The notes under the pieces were generated by a model. The model was not told where the DNA came from. It did not search any database and was given only the letters and a program-made list of their open reading frames with translations. The position numbers and the translations under genes were made by a program. Shown piece by piece: positions 8,454 through 14,801 of a stretch of 64,000 bases of DNA. Source of the DNA: Paenibacillus sp. FSL H8-0537 (GTDB lineage: Bacteria > Bacillota > Bacilli > Paenibacillales > Paenibacillaceae); the NCBI RefSeq assembly GCF_038051995.1, contig NZ_CP150290.1, positions 1,289,501 through 1,353,500 on the forward strand, in the 5' to 3' direction. Each line of letters begins with the position of its first letter. The first letter of the stretch is position 1.

Positions 8454-8640
8454 CTTGGTGGACACAGCAGCAGCTATTTCAACAGGATCTGGGATTTAGC
8501 ACGGGTTGCGGACTCAGAGGCCGCTAATGCGCCGGAAAAGGTCATTTTGTATGGATGATGAGGGTGTTAGCGGATTTTCTGTCCGCTTAAGGGCTGAAAT
8601 TGGATGAAAATCCAGAATAGCGGAACCTCAGTCCTCACAA
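8454..8640 (+). repeat. Dispersed ~190-bp repeat, copy A
   Basis: This copy begins CTTGGTGGACACAGCAGC and contains three versions of one ~20-bp unit: GCGGACTCAGAGGCCGCTAA forward, then TTAGCGGATTTTCTGTCCGC and ATAGCGGAACCTCAGTCC reversed, so it can fold into a long imperfect hairpin. Related copies are at 12600-12792 (minus), 18920-19105 and, more diverged, 56428-56613. Apart from this copy and the terminator at 8851, I see no gene in 8385-9217. Confidence 0.7.
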
Positions 8641-8850
8641 AATGATAGGTGCATTACGAATAGCGTGATCGCAGCAGCAATCGCAGGCTGGGACACCCAG
8701 CCTTGGATCGTCAGATATGATTGGCCATGAATAAGCGCTAAGTAAGGGGCAAAGGGATGCCATTTATAATAAGTGCACAAGAAGATAATAATACGTCTTC
8801 AAGCAGCAGCGACGATTGATTAGGTCTTGTCTGAATCAACCATAATATCT

Positions 8851-8893
8851 GGCATCTTCAACAGCCAATCGGCGTAGTTGAAGATGCTTTTTT
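8851..8893 (+). terminator. Orphan rho-independent terminator
   Basis: An 11-bp stem GCATCTTCAAC ... GTTGAAGATGC is followed by TTTTTT. It lies about 470 bp after the GH94 stop with no gene between, so it may end a long 3' UTR or an unannotated transcript. Confidence 0.75.
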
Positions 8894-9051
8894 GCTTTCA
8901 TTATCGGGCTTTCGCCATGAAGAGCTATCATTTCTAATGGCTAGCTCTGGCAAATCATGCGTTTCATTGTTATACTGAGTCTGCATCTGTCTATTCCATT
9001 GGTTGCACAGCAGGTCTGTCAGCTAATACAGGCGTAGGAGATGCTTTTTCA

Positions 9052-9150
9052 TTTTTTGAAAATATAGGAAAGCATATGATTTCGCCATCCTTTCTCTATA
9101 TTTCTCGGAATGAAACGCGCCGCGCCGCCAGAGGACGGCGAGAGTCGTTT
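9052..9150 (+). repeat. Two-hairpin intergenic repeat, copy 1
   Basis: This copy opens with TTTTTTGAAAATATAGG and contains a first hairpin (ATATAGGAAAG ... CTTTCTCTATAT). A conserved tail follows: GAAACG, then CCGCCAGAGGACGGC, then CGTTTC. Copies with the same layout are at 9510-9620 and 14257-14368. It lies 68 bp upstream of the DUF3934 gene. Confidence 0.65.
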
Positions 9151-9217
9151 CACCTTGGCTGATTTTAGGCAGCAAGCAACGGTCTCGATTTTGAGCCAAC
9201 CATAAAGGAGTGATTTT

Positions 9218-9400
9218 TTGAGCAAGGCGAAGGGCAAGGGTGGAACAGGCAGGGGAACGGACAAGAAGGGCTGGAATCGGTGGCAGGCTAGTGCCAATAA
9301 AGCCAAAAACGCGCCTAAGCCTTATAAAAGCAAAGGGACTAAAAACCAGGATGGAGCCGCTGCTTCAGGTACTCAAAAAGGCGAGAAACCCAGCGTTTAG
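9218..9400 (+). CDS. DUF3934 family small basic protein
   Basis: This 60-aa, Lys/Gly-rich protein is predicted to be disordered and basic. It starts at a TTG at 9218, 8 nt after AAAGGAGTG. The segment GGTGRGTDKKGWNRWQA is the conserved core I recall for DUF3934, a short Bacillales family of unknown function; the tail after PYKSKG is longer than usual. Its function is unknown. The composition suggests nucleic-acid or polyanion binding, but that is inference. Confidence 0.65.
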   Translation: MSKAKGKGGTGRGTDKKGWNRWQASANKAKNAPKPYKSKGTKNQDGAAASGTQKGEKPSV

Positions 9401-9509
9401 TCCAAAAATAAAAAACTTAAACGTTCCATATATTAACGCATAGCATGAATAATGATATTATAGAAGTAACTGAAATCTTGGGCAGCATGAAGCAGCGCTT
9501 TCCAGAAGG

Positions 9510-9620
9510 TTTTTTTTGAAAATATAAGCCTTTATAAGCTTCACCCTTATAAATGGACTTATATTCCACCTGCGAAACGGAAGCCTTGCCGCAAAGGATG
9601 GCTTCAGCCGTTTACGCTTG
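9510..9620 (+). repeat. Two-hairpin intergenic repeat, copy 2
   Basis: First hairpin: AAAATATAAG ... CTTATATT. Second hairpin: AAACGGAAGCC ... GGCTTCAGCCGTTT, ending ACGCTTG. It occupies most of the gap 9401-9712 and lies about 90 bp upstream of the next small gene. The arms differ from copies 1 and 3 while the pairing is kept. Confidence 0.7.
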
Positions 9621-9712
9621 AATGTTTAAAAGGTTTTTAAAAAGATCAGACTCCATGTATAAGGAATTTGCATGGGCCTGGAGTCGATCGCACAAATTGA
9701 AGGAGTGGTAAT

Positions 9713-10021
9713 CTGAGAAAGCAAAAACCAATGTCATTTGACGACCTGTTGAAGGAATTGCAGGGACAGAAAACAAACCAGGAAGATCCGAACGAGGTAT
9801 CATTACAGGAGCTGTTTAATGATGCATTTATGAGCAAGCATTCCAGCAGCAGCAGCTTTGGGCAGTTTTTGGAGAAAGGCAACTTTCAAGCAGAGACGCA
9901 TGAGGAGATCGACAACATTCCTGACGAGCTTTTTGATCGCCATGTTGCACGTGAGACCGAGTTTGCGGATTGGAAATCCATGCTCGATACAGCCACGAAA
10001 ACTTATAAAGGCAAGGCATAA
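9713..10021 (+). CDS. Small acidic protein of unknown function
   Basis: I do not recognise a family for this protein of ~100 aa. It is acidic and hydrophilic, with a Ser run (SSSSS) and two likely helices (MSFDDLLKELQ; FADWKSMLDTATKTYKG). No signal peptide or membrane segment is present. The ribosome binding site AAGGAGTGG at about 9699-9707 fits a CTG start at 9713, giving RKQKPMSFDD after the initiator. The first ATG, at 9731, would be 23 nt from that site, too far for normal initiation. I therefore place the start at 9713 with reservation. Confidence 0.5.
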   Translation: MRKQKPMSFDDLLKELQGQKTNQEDPNEVSLQELFNDAFMSKHSSSSSFGQFLEKGNFQAETHEEIDNIPDELFDRHVARETEFADWKSMLDTATKTYKGKA

Positions 10022-10109
10022 GCATCAACATGAAATAGGCTGCTAATGGATAGATGAGATGAACCCACACGCCATGCTTGGTGAGTTCGTCTCATTAACT
10101 TGGCCTATG

Positions 10110-10259
10110 CTATGGTGCAACAAAGCGGGCAAGGCGAAAGCCAAGATCGTCGATACAAAAAGGACGGATGACCGCGACGTCTGCACGTAGCCCCACACCC
10201 TCACCCCCGGGCCTTTTCAGCCCAACTGCCACCTCGAGAAATACGGTACGGTTCCTGCC
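10110..10259 (-). pseudogene. Fragment resembling the C-terminus of a formylglycine-generating-enzyme-like protein
   Basis: On the minus strand an open stretch ends in VIRPFCIDDLGFRLARFVAP and a stop at 10110. The GFRLAR signature is typical of the end of SUMF1/FGE-sulfatase domains. No start or upstream domain remains. This is a weak call from a short motif. Confidence 0.3.
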
Positions 10260-10328
10260 AAGCAATTTGATCAAGCTCCCCATCCTCACTTATCGAATAA
10301 CATTCCTTTAGACCTTCTTTCTGTATCC

Positions 10329-10503
10329 TTACGGCTTCGCGGAAAAGCTGGCCGCAGCGGCGCTGCCGAAGTCATGGATTGAGCCGCTGAATGATACGCT
10401 GTATGCGGAGCTGAGCGGCTTTCATCCGATTGCGATCTCCGAGGTTGCGCGGCGGAGCTATGAGGTTTTTCGGAAAATTGAGGCGGAATTGAATTATTCC
10501 TAA
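10329..10503 (+). pseudogene. Truncated C-terminal gene remnant, family unknown
   Basis: An open frame of 57 codons without a start (beginning YGFAEKLAAAALPKSW and ending EVFRKIEAELNYS, stop TAA 10501-10503) has strong coding character, with GC-rich third positions like the neighbours, and is followed by a terminator. It is probably the 3' end of a deleted gene. The rest of 10022-10769 shows only the fragment at 10110 and the promoter at 10583. Confidence 0.45.
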
Positions 10504-10519
10504 TCTAGCGAAAAGGGCA

Positions 10520-10552
10520 TTGGAGGGCGCTGTCCCTCCGGTGTCTTTTTTT
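10520..10552 (+). terminator. Terminator after the gene remnant
   Basis: A GGAGGG ... CCCTCC stem (with a longer imperfect outer stem) is followed by TTTTTTTT. It supports the view that a real gene once ended at 10503. Confidence 0.75.
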
Positions 10553-10582
10553 TATGGAAAGGGCCGTATCTTAAAAATCAGA

Positions 10583-10612
10583 TTGACAGTGAAATATTGG
10601 AAATGGTAGAAT
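10583..10612 (+). promoter_or_regulatory. Sigma-A promoter for the BtrH-like gene
   Basis: TTGACA (10583-10588) and TAGAAT (10607-10612) are separated by 18 bp. The transcript would have a leader of about 150 nt before the ATG at 10770. Confidence 0.5.
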
Positions 10613-10769
10613 GCTTATTAATCCTATTCGATAAGTTTGTTTTAAGAGTATAAACACTAACGCTGCATCAATCTTGCCAATTGACAGCGCCATATAGGAG
10701 TGGGATAATAGCTTCGACTCTACCAATATTGGGTGTTTTATACAATGTGAATAAGGGAGATATGTTTCA

Positions 10770-11801
10770 ATGAAAATTCATCTGCCGCTAGCTGATTCAC
10801 CTATTTATGGCTATTTGCACCACGCGTATTTGTTCGGTATTATAGGACATTCCGAAAGCTTCCAACCGTGGATGCACAGCTATTACACCCAATTATTTTG
10901 CGCAAAAGATTTTGTAGAGCTAGCCTGCCCAGTGAATTTTTACCAATTGGATAATTGCCCGCTGCGGGAGACCCAAGCGATATCCCGTTCACTCGTCATT
11001 TCCTTAACGGACATCCACCGTTTTATTCACACGAGTCTTGAACAAGGCTATCATGTTCTCTCTTTCATCAATGAGTATTATATGCCCTACAGTGATTTTT
11101 TTGGCGTGAGGAATTTTACGCATGATCTGTTAATCAGCGGTTACGATAGCGAGCAGCAGAGCTATTTGGTGACTAATTTCGTAGACGGCAAATATCAGAC
11201 GTTCTCCGTTTCCTATAACGATTATGAAAACGCATTCAATAATGCAGCCTATTATGACGAATACGGCAATTACGAAGAATATAAGACACGAATTTGCCTA
11301 TACCGTGCCACCGATCACAAGTATGTGTTCTCGGCAGACTCCGTTCTCTATTTTCTTGAAGATTATCTCAGCGCTACGAATCGTCTGAAAACCATGTTCC
11401 ACTCCGAAAGCAATCTGGCGTTCGGCATGGATGTGTACCGATACATTGCGGAGGAGCAAATGAAGGTAACCGAAGGAACCCGAGCGCCCGATGGCCGGCC
11501 GCTGCATATTTTGTGGGAGCATAAGAAGTGCATGCGTGCCAAAATCGAATATATGCTTGCTCAAGGCTACATCAAGGACGAAACGCTGTTAGCTGGCTAT
11601 GAGCCAATCGAGAGGGACGTTAATCTTCAACGGGTAGCCTTTATGAAATATAGTCAGACCAGCAACCCTGACATTATTCATTCCATTAACAATAATCTGA
11701 ACCGGATTAAAGAGCAGGAACAAGAGGTTCTGAACCGCCTGCATGATGAAATGCTAGCTTGCAAGAGCTATTTTCCAAAAGCAGATTGGGTGCGAGTTTA
11801 G
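10770..11801 (+). CDS. BtrH N-terminal-domain-like protein
   Basis: This 343-aa soluble protein has an N-terminal half that resembles the BtrH_N / butirosin-H-like fold (a papain-like acyltransferase family often found in Paenibacillus peptide clusters): INEYYMPYSDFFGVRNFTHD, then LLISGYDSEQQSYLVTNF, typical of cysteine-peptidase-like beta strands. The C-terminal ~90 residues are charged and helical (NNNLNRIKEQEQEVLNRL). No signal peptide is present. No NRPS or aminoglycoside genes are nearby, so the acyl-transfer role of BtrH cannot be assumed. It sits alone behind its own promoter. Confidence 0.5.
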   Translation: MKIHLPLADSPIYGYLHHAYLFGIIGHSESFQPWMHSYYTQLFCAKDFVELACPVNFYQLDNCPLRETQAISRSLVISLTDIHRFIHTSLEQGYHVLSFINEYYMPYSDFFGVRNFTHDLLISGYDSEQQSYLVTNFVDGKYQTFSVSYNDYENAFNNAAYYDEYGNYEEYKTRICLYRATDHKYVFSADSVLYFLEDYLSATNRLKTMFHSESNLAFGMDVYRYIAEEQMKVTEGTRAPDGRPLHILWEHKKCMRAKIEYMLAQGYIKDETLLAGYEPIERDVNLQRVAFMKYSQTSNPDIIHSINNNLNRIKEQEQEVLNRLHDEMLACKSYFPKADWVRV

Positions 11802-11862
11802 AATGGATGAGGAACGGAATTAAAATGGACTAAAAATATTTTCTACATAAGGAGACTTAACG

Positions 11863-12327
11863 ATGGCTAATGTTCAAACGTTTAAGGCAACGGCGCATTT
11901 ACAGGATGGGGTTAGAGTCAAAGCGACAGCTAGACAGTTCGAATTGACGATAGATGAGCCGAAGAGTCTCGGAGGAACGGATACGGGGATGAATCCTGTA
12001 GAAGCGCTGCTTGCCTCATTAGGCGCATGCCAGTCTATTGTTGCCCGGGTTTATGCTCCCAAGTTTGATGTAAAGCTTGACGATTTCCAAGTTGAGGTTG
12101 AAGGCGAGCTTGATCTCGATGGTTTTTTCAATAAAAGCGAGGTTCGCCCTGGCTATTCCGACATCCGCTATACGTTCAAGATCAAAACAGATTCGCCCAA
12201 GGAGAAGGTAGAAGCCTTCGTTCGATTTTTGGAGAGCAAATGCCCAGTAGGGGATACGATTGCTAACCCGGTGCATATGAAATTAGAACAGATTATTATT
12301 GAAAATACCAAGTCGGCTGCGTTGTAA
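11863..12327 (+). CDS. OsmC/Ohr-family protein
   Basis: This 154-aa protein of the OsmC fold usually acts as a thiol peroxidase against organic hydroperoxides. The two expected cysteines are present in SLGACQS and SKCPVGD. The conserved MNPVEALLASLGACQS helix and the C-terminal CPVGDTI segment support the family. It is closer to the YhfA/OsmC-general branch than to Ohr, but the substrate is uncertain. A good AAGGAGACTT ribosome binding site precedes the ATG. A terminator follows, so it is probably monocistronic. Confidence 0.85.
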   Translation: MANVQTFKATAHLQDGVRVKATARQFELTIDEPKSLGGTDTGMNPVEALLASLGACQSIVARVYAPKFDVKLDDFQVEVEGELDLDGFFNKSEVRPGYSDIRYTFKIKTDSPKEKVEAFVRFLESKCPVGDTIANPVHMKLEQIIIENTKSAAL

Positions 12328-12392
12328 GCTGCTTACGCTTTTTTTGTGCAAAGCATAAAGCCCGTGGTCTCTTATGAGATCGCGGGCTTTAT
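12323..12392 (+). terminator. Terminator region after osmC-like gene
   Basis: The first hairpin GTAAG-CTG-CTTAC is followed by GCTTTTTTTG, and a second stronger stem AAAGCCCG ... CGGGCTTT lies at 12357-12389. Together they end the OsmC transcript. Confidence 0.65.
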
Positions 12393-12599
12393 CCGGGTTG
12401 TGTGCAAGACGGAGCCAGCTCGCTGCTACTTGCCTAGCGCCTAATCTAGACCAATCTCATCTAATGATTCGAGGTTTGAGAAACGCTGCATGCGATAGCG
12501 GCTGGAAACCCTGTTGCTGTGGCTGCTGTGAGTACGTTTGCTGTGCGTGCTGTTGTTGCGAGTACTGTGGCTGAAAGCACGCAGCTCTGAAGGCACTCT

Positions 12600-12792
12600 C
12601 CTTTTTTTGAAGGACACAGATTCCGCTATTCTGGCTTTTTCCCGGATTTCAGGTCGCACGCGGACAGGAAATCCGCTATTGTCCTCCTCAACCCGTCAAA
12701 ATAGCTAATATCAGCTCATTAGCGTCTCCTGAGTCCGCAGCCTGTGCCATAACCGTGATTCTGCTGTAATAGCGGCTGCTGTGTCCACCAAG
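12600..12792 (-). repeat. Dispersed ~190-bp repeat, copy B (minus orientation)
   Basis: Read on the minus strand this matches copy A from CTTGGTGGACACAGCAGC through GCGGACTCAGGAGACGCTAA, TAGCGGATTTCCTGTCCGC and the final AATAGCGGAAT. The intervening loops differ more than the paired motifs. It is the main recognisable content of the 790-bp gap 12328-13119; a TGC/TGT-rich stretch at 12505-12570 precedes it. Confidence 0.7.
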
Positions 12793-13119
12793 TCTATGTT
12801 TGTATAGGGAGTACACTCCTGAAACGAAGAGCATGAATTTAGCTCACATACATATGGACCTATGTCCTAGTTTAAGGGCTAATTGCTGATGAAAAAAATG
12901 ACTTTATAGTATAATCAATGATATACGCATATCCATTGAAACATTAAATGAAGCCATTCAATACCTTCCTTTTAAATGGGAAAGGTTGTGAGTTCAGTCG
13001 CTTTTTTCGTTCAATCATACAGGCTGGGGTGCTATTATGTTTGGTGTTATTGTATTTTCCTTAATTATGTCTAACTTATTGAACTAATTTTTGAACTAAT
13101 TAACTGAAAGGGGCTATTT

Positions 13120-13509
13120 ATGGACAGCAACCAAACGACTTTTGAAACGATCGACGAATATATCGCGGGACACCCGCAAGAAATCCAAGCGCTGCTGCAG
13201 GAGATGAGGAAGGTCATCAAAGAGGCGGCACCGGAAGCGACGGAGAAGATCAGCTACCAAATGCCGACGTTTGCGCTGCATGGCAATTTGGTGCATTTTG
13301 CGGCGTACAAAAACCATATCGGGTTTTATCCTGCTCCGAGAGGCATTGAAGCTTTCAAAGAGGAATTGTCCGTGTATAAAGGGGCAAAGGGCTCTGTTCA
13401 GTTTCCTTTGGACAAGCCACTTCCTTATGAACTAATCGGCAGAATCGTTGCATTTAGAGTGGCTGAGAACATCAAAAAAGCACAAGAGAAGCGGAGCAAG
13501 AAAAAATAA
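13120..13509 (+). CDS. DUF1801 / YdhG-like protein
   Basis: This small cytosolic protein (129 aa) belongs to the DUF1801 family, which has a frataxin-like fold and in Bacillus is proposed to act as an iron chaperone (YdhG/Fra). Supporting motifs are ISYQMPTFALHGNLVHFAAYKNHIGFYP and the C-terminal IVAFRVAENIKKAQEK. The length is typical. AAAGGGG lies 10 nt before the ATG. The iron role is family inference. A gap of only 37 bp to the next gene allows co-transcription. Confidence 0.8.
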   Translation: MDSNQTTFETIDEYIAGHPQEIQALLQEMRKVIKEAAPEATEKISYQMPTFALHGNLVHFAAYKNHIGFYPAPRGIEAFKEELSVYKGAKGSVQFPLDKPLPYELIGRIVAFRVAENIKKAQEKRSKKK

Positions 13510-13546
13510 AAGGCGCAGCGCCGATAAGTAGGGAGCAAATAACGAG

Positions 13547-14101
13547 ATGGAACTTTCACAGCAGCTATCGGACATTCATGCTATTGAACAATCGCTAAAG
13601 CTTACTTTTCCAGCAGCGTATAAGGCTTTTCTGACAACGGATGAGAAGCAATCCGCTAATCCTAATACAGAATATGACCTCGTCGATTTTAACGGCTACA
13701 CCGCTTGGGGTATTCGGTTTATTAAGCTGGATGCCTCCTATCCTGAAAATCTCGAAGCGATCGCCGAGGTTGTTCTTCAGCCGCGCAAATTAATTCCATT
13801 CGCTTGGAGCATCAGCAGCGGAGACTGGCTTGTTTTTGATTATCGCGAGTCCGATGAGAATCCTGGCCTTTTATATATCGATCATGAAATGGCTCTCTGT
13901 TTAGAGGATGCGGAGTCTGAGGCGCAAAGCGAGAACATAACGGTCGAAGAAATGATGGAAGGTAATCTATCCGTTTTGTGTGAAAATTTCGAGATGTTTC
14001 ATGCAGCGTTGAAGCTCGCGACAGACGACACAGTCGCGACAGACGAGGTAGACGATGATGAAGACGATTATGAAGACGATGTACGCATCACTGAAAAATA
14101 A
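13547..14101 (+). CDS. SMI1/KNR4 (SUKH) family protein
   Basis: This 184-aa protein carries a SUKH domain over most of its length (IEQSLKLTFPAAYKAFLTT near the start; LIPFAWSISSGDWLVFDYR; IDHEMALCLED). SUKH proteins are commonly immunity proteins against contact-dependent or polymorphic toxins, but many are solitary. An acidic tail (DEVDDDEDDYEDD) is unusual and may have arisen by expansion of GAC/GAT repeats. No toxin gene is next to it. A short second SUKH-like C-terminus follows in another frame. Confidence 0.75.
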   Translation: MELSQQLSDIHAIEQSLKLTFPAAYKAFLTTDEKQSANPNTEYDLVDFNGYTAWGIRFIKLDASYPENLEAIAEVVLQPRKLIPFAWSISSGDWLVFDYRESDENPGLLYIDHEMALCLEDAESEAQSENITVEEMMEGNLSVLCENFEMFHAALKLATDDTVATDEVDDDEDDYEDDVRITEK

Positions 14102-14234
14102 ACTGGAGCAGCCCTCTGCGATAAAATGGTTTGCAGGCGAGGTCCTGCGCGAGGACTGCCACGGTGGAGATGTCGAAGTCTATGCGCAATCGTTCGACCC
14201 GTTTTTTGAGAAGCTAATCGATGAGCGCTCCTAA
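14058..14234 (+). pseudogene. SUKH-like C-terminal remnant
   Basis: A 58-codon frame overlapping the end of the SUKH gene reads WFAGEVLREDCHGGDVEVYA...FDPFFEKLIDERS. This resembles the last strand-helix of SUKH proteins (VYAxSFDxFxxxLI). It may be the tail of the upstream gene's ancestor displaced by expansion of the acidic repeat, or the remnant of a second copy. Confidence 0.35.
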
Positions 14235-14256
14235 CCTATTTGTAACAGCAGCTATT

Positions 14257-14368
14257 AGTTTTTTAAAATATAAGCGGAGTATAAGTTTCCCCCTTATACT
14301 GCGCTTATATTTCACCGCGAAACGTTAGCTTTACCGCCAGAGGACGGCTATCGGCCGTTTACGCTTGT
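14257..14368 (+). repeat. Two-hairpin intergenic repeat, copy 3
   Basis: First hairpin: AAAATATAAGC ... GCTTATATTTC. Conserved middle: CGCGAAACG. Second hairpin: CCGCCAGAGGACGGC inside AAACG ... CCGTTT, ending ACGCTTG. Its right end contains the stop codon of the minus-strand gene that follows, so in this copy the element forms the 3' end of that transcript. Confidence 0.7.
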
Positions 14369-14586
14369 TCAGCGAAGGATTGTCCTTTGGCGGCGAGAGC
14401 TTCCTGGATGATCCTTATTGCTTTAGGTCCTACCCCGTGAAGCTTGAGCACCTCCGCCTCGGTAAGTTTAGTGAATTGCTCCAGCTGCAAGTATCCTGCT
14501 GCGGTGAATGCGCGTGTTGCAGGTTTACCGACATTGGGCAAATCGCTTGCTTTCTCTTGATCAGGCAACAGATTGGATGATTCCAC
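14359..14586 (-). CDS. Small helix-hairpin-helix DNA-binding protein
   Basis: This ~75-aa protein has an HhH-like pair: DLPNVGKPATRAFTAAGY and LTEAEVLKLHGVGPKAIRIIQEAL. The fold resembles the alpha-CTD or TfoX C-terminal region and it is usually annotated only as a DNA-binding protein. The first in-frame GTG (14595) lies inside the AAGGAG ribosome binding site, so the start is set at the next GTG (14586), 7-8 nt from that site. Its role is unknown. It is transcribed against the SUKH gene, with a two-hairpin repeat at its 3' end. Confidence 0.75.
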   Translation of the reverse strand: MESSNLLPDQEKASDLPNVGKPATRAFTAAGYLQLEQFTKLTEAEVLKLHGVGPKAIRIIQEALAAKGQSFAEQA

Positions 14587-14703
14587 GTAGATCACTCCTT
14601 ATAAAATGTAGGTTTTCCTTGATACCTATCATTCGGGAAAGCCTTTATGATTTCCTCCCTTCCGATGAGCCATTCGTACGATTTCACAATCAAGCATTGT
14701 ATA

Positions 14704-14726
14704 TGAGAATCATTATCACTTATAAT
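14704..14726 (+). promoter_or_regulatory. Fur box and -10 upstream of the AraC/siderophore locus
   Basis: TGAGAATCATTATCACTTA matches the Fur consensus (inverted GATAATGAT units) and abuts TATAAT at 14721-14726. Iron-bound Fur would block the promoter. Confidence 0.75.
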
Positions 14727-14801
14727 AGAAGGACAAGAACAATCGATGTGGATCGACATGGGTGCATACTAGCAGCATGAGGAAAGGAAGGATAGGGCAC
14801 G

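Noticed and set aside
12374..12574. Cys-rich frame ending CCEYVCCACCCCEYCG
   Set aside because: Produced by TGC/TGT-rich DNA next to dispersed repeat copy B; no ribosome binding site and no family resemblance.
13036..13086. 16-codon hydrophobic frame upstream of the DUF1801 gene
   Set aside because: Too short, no clear ribosome binding site; probably leader sequence.
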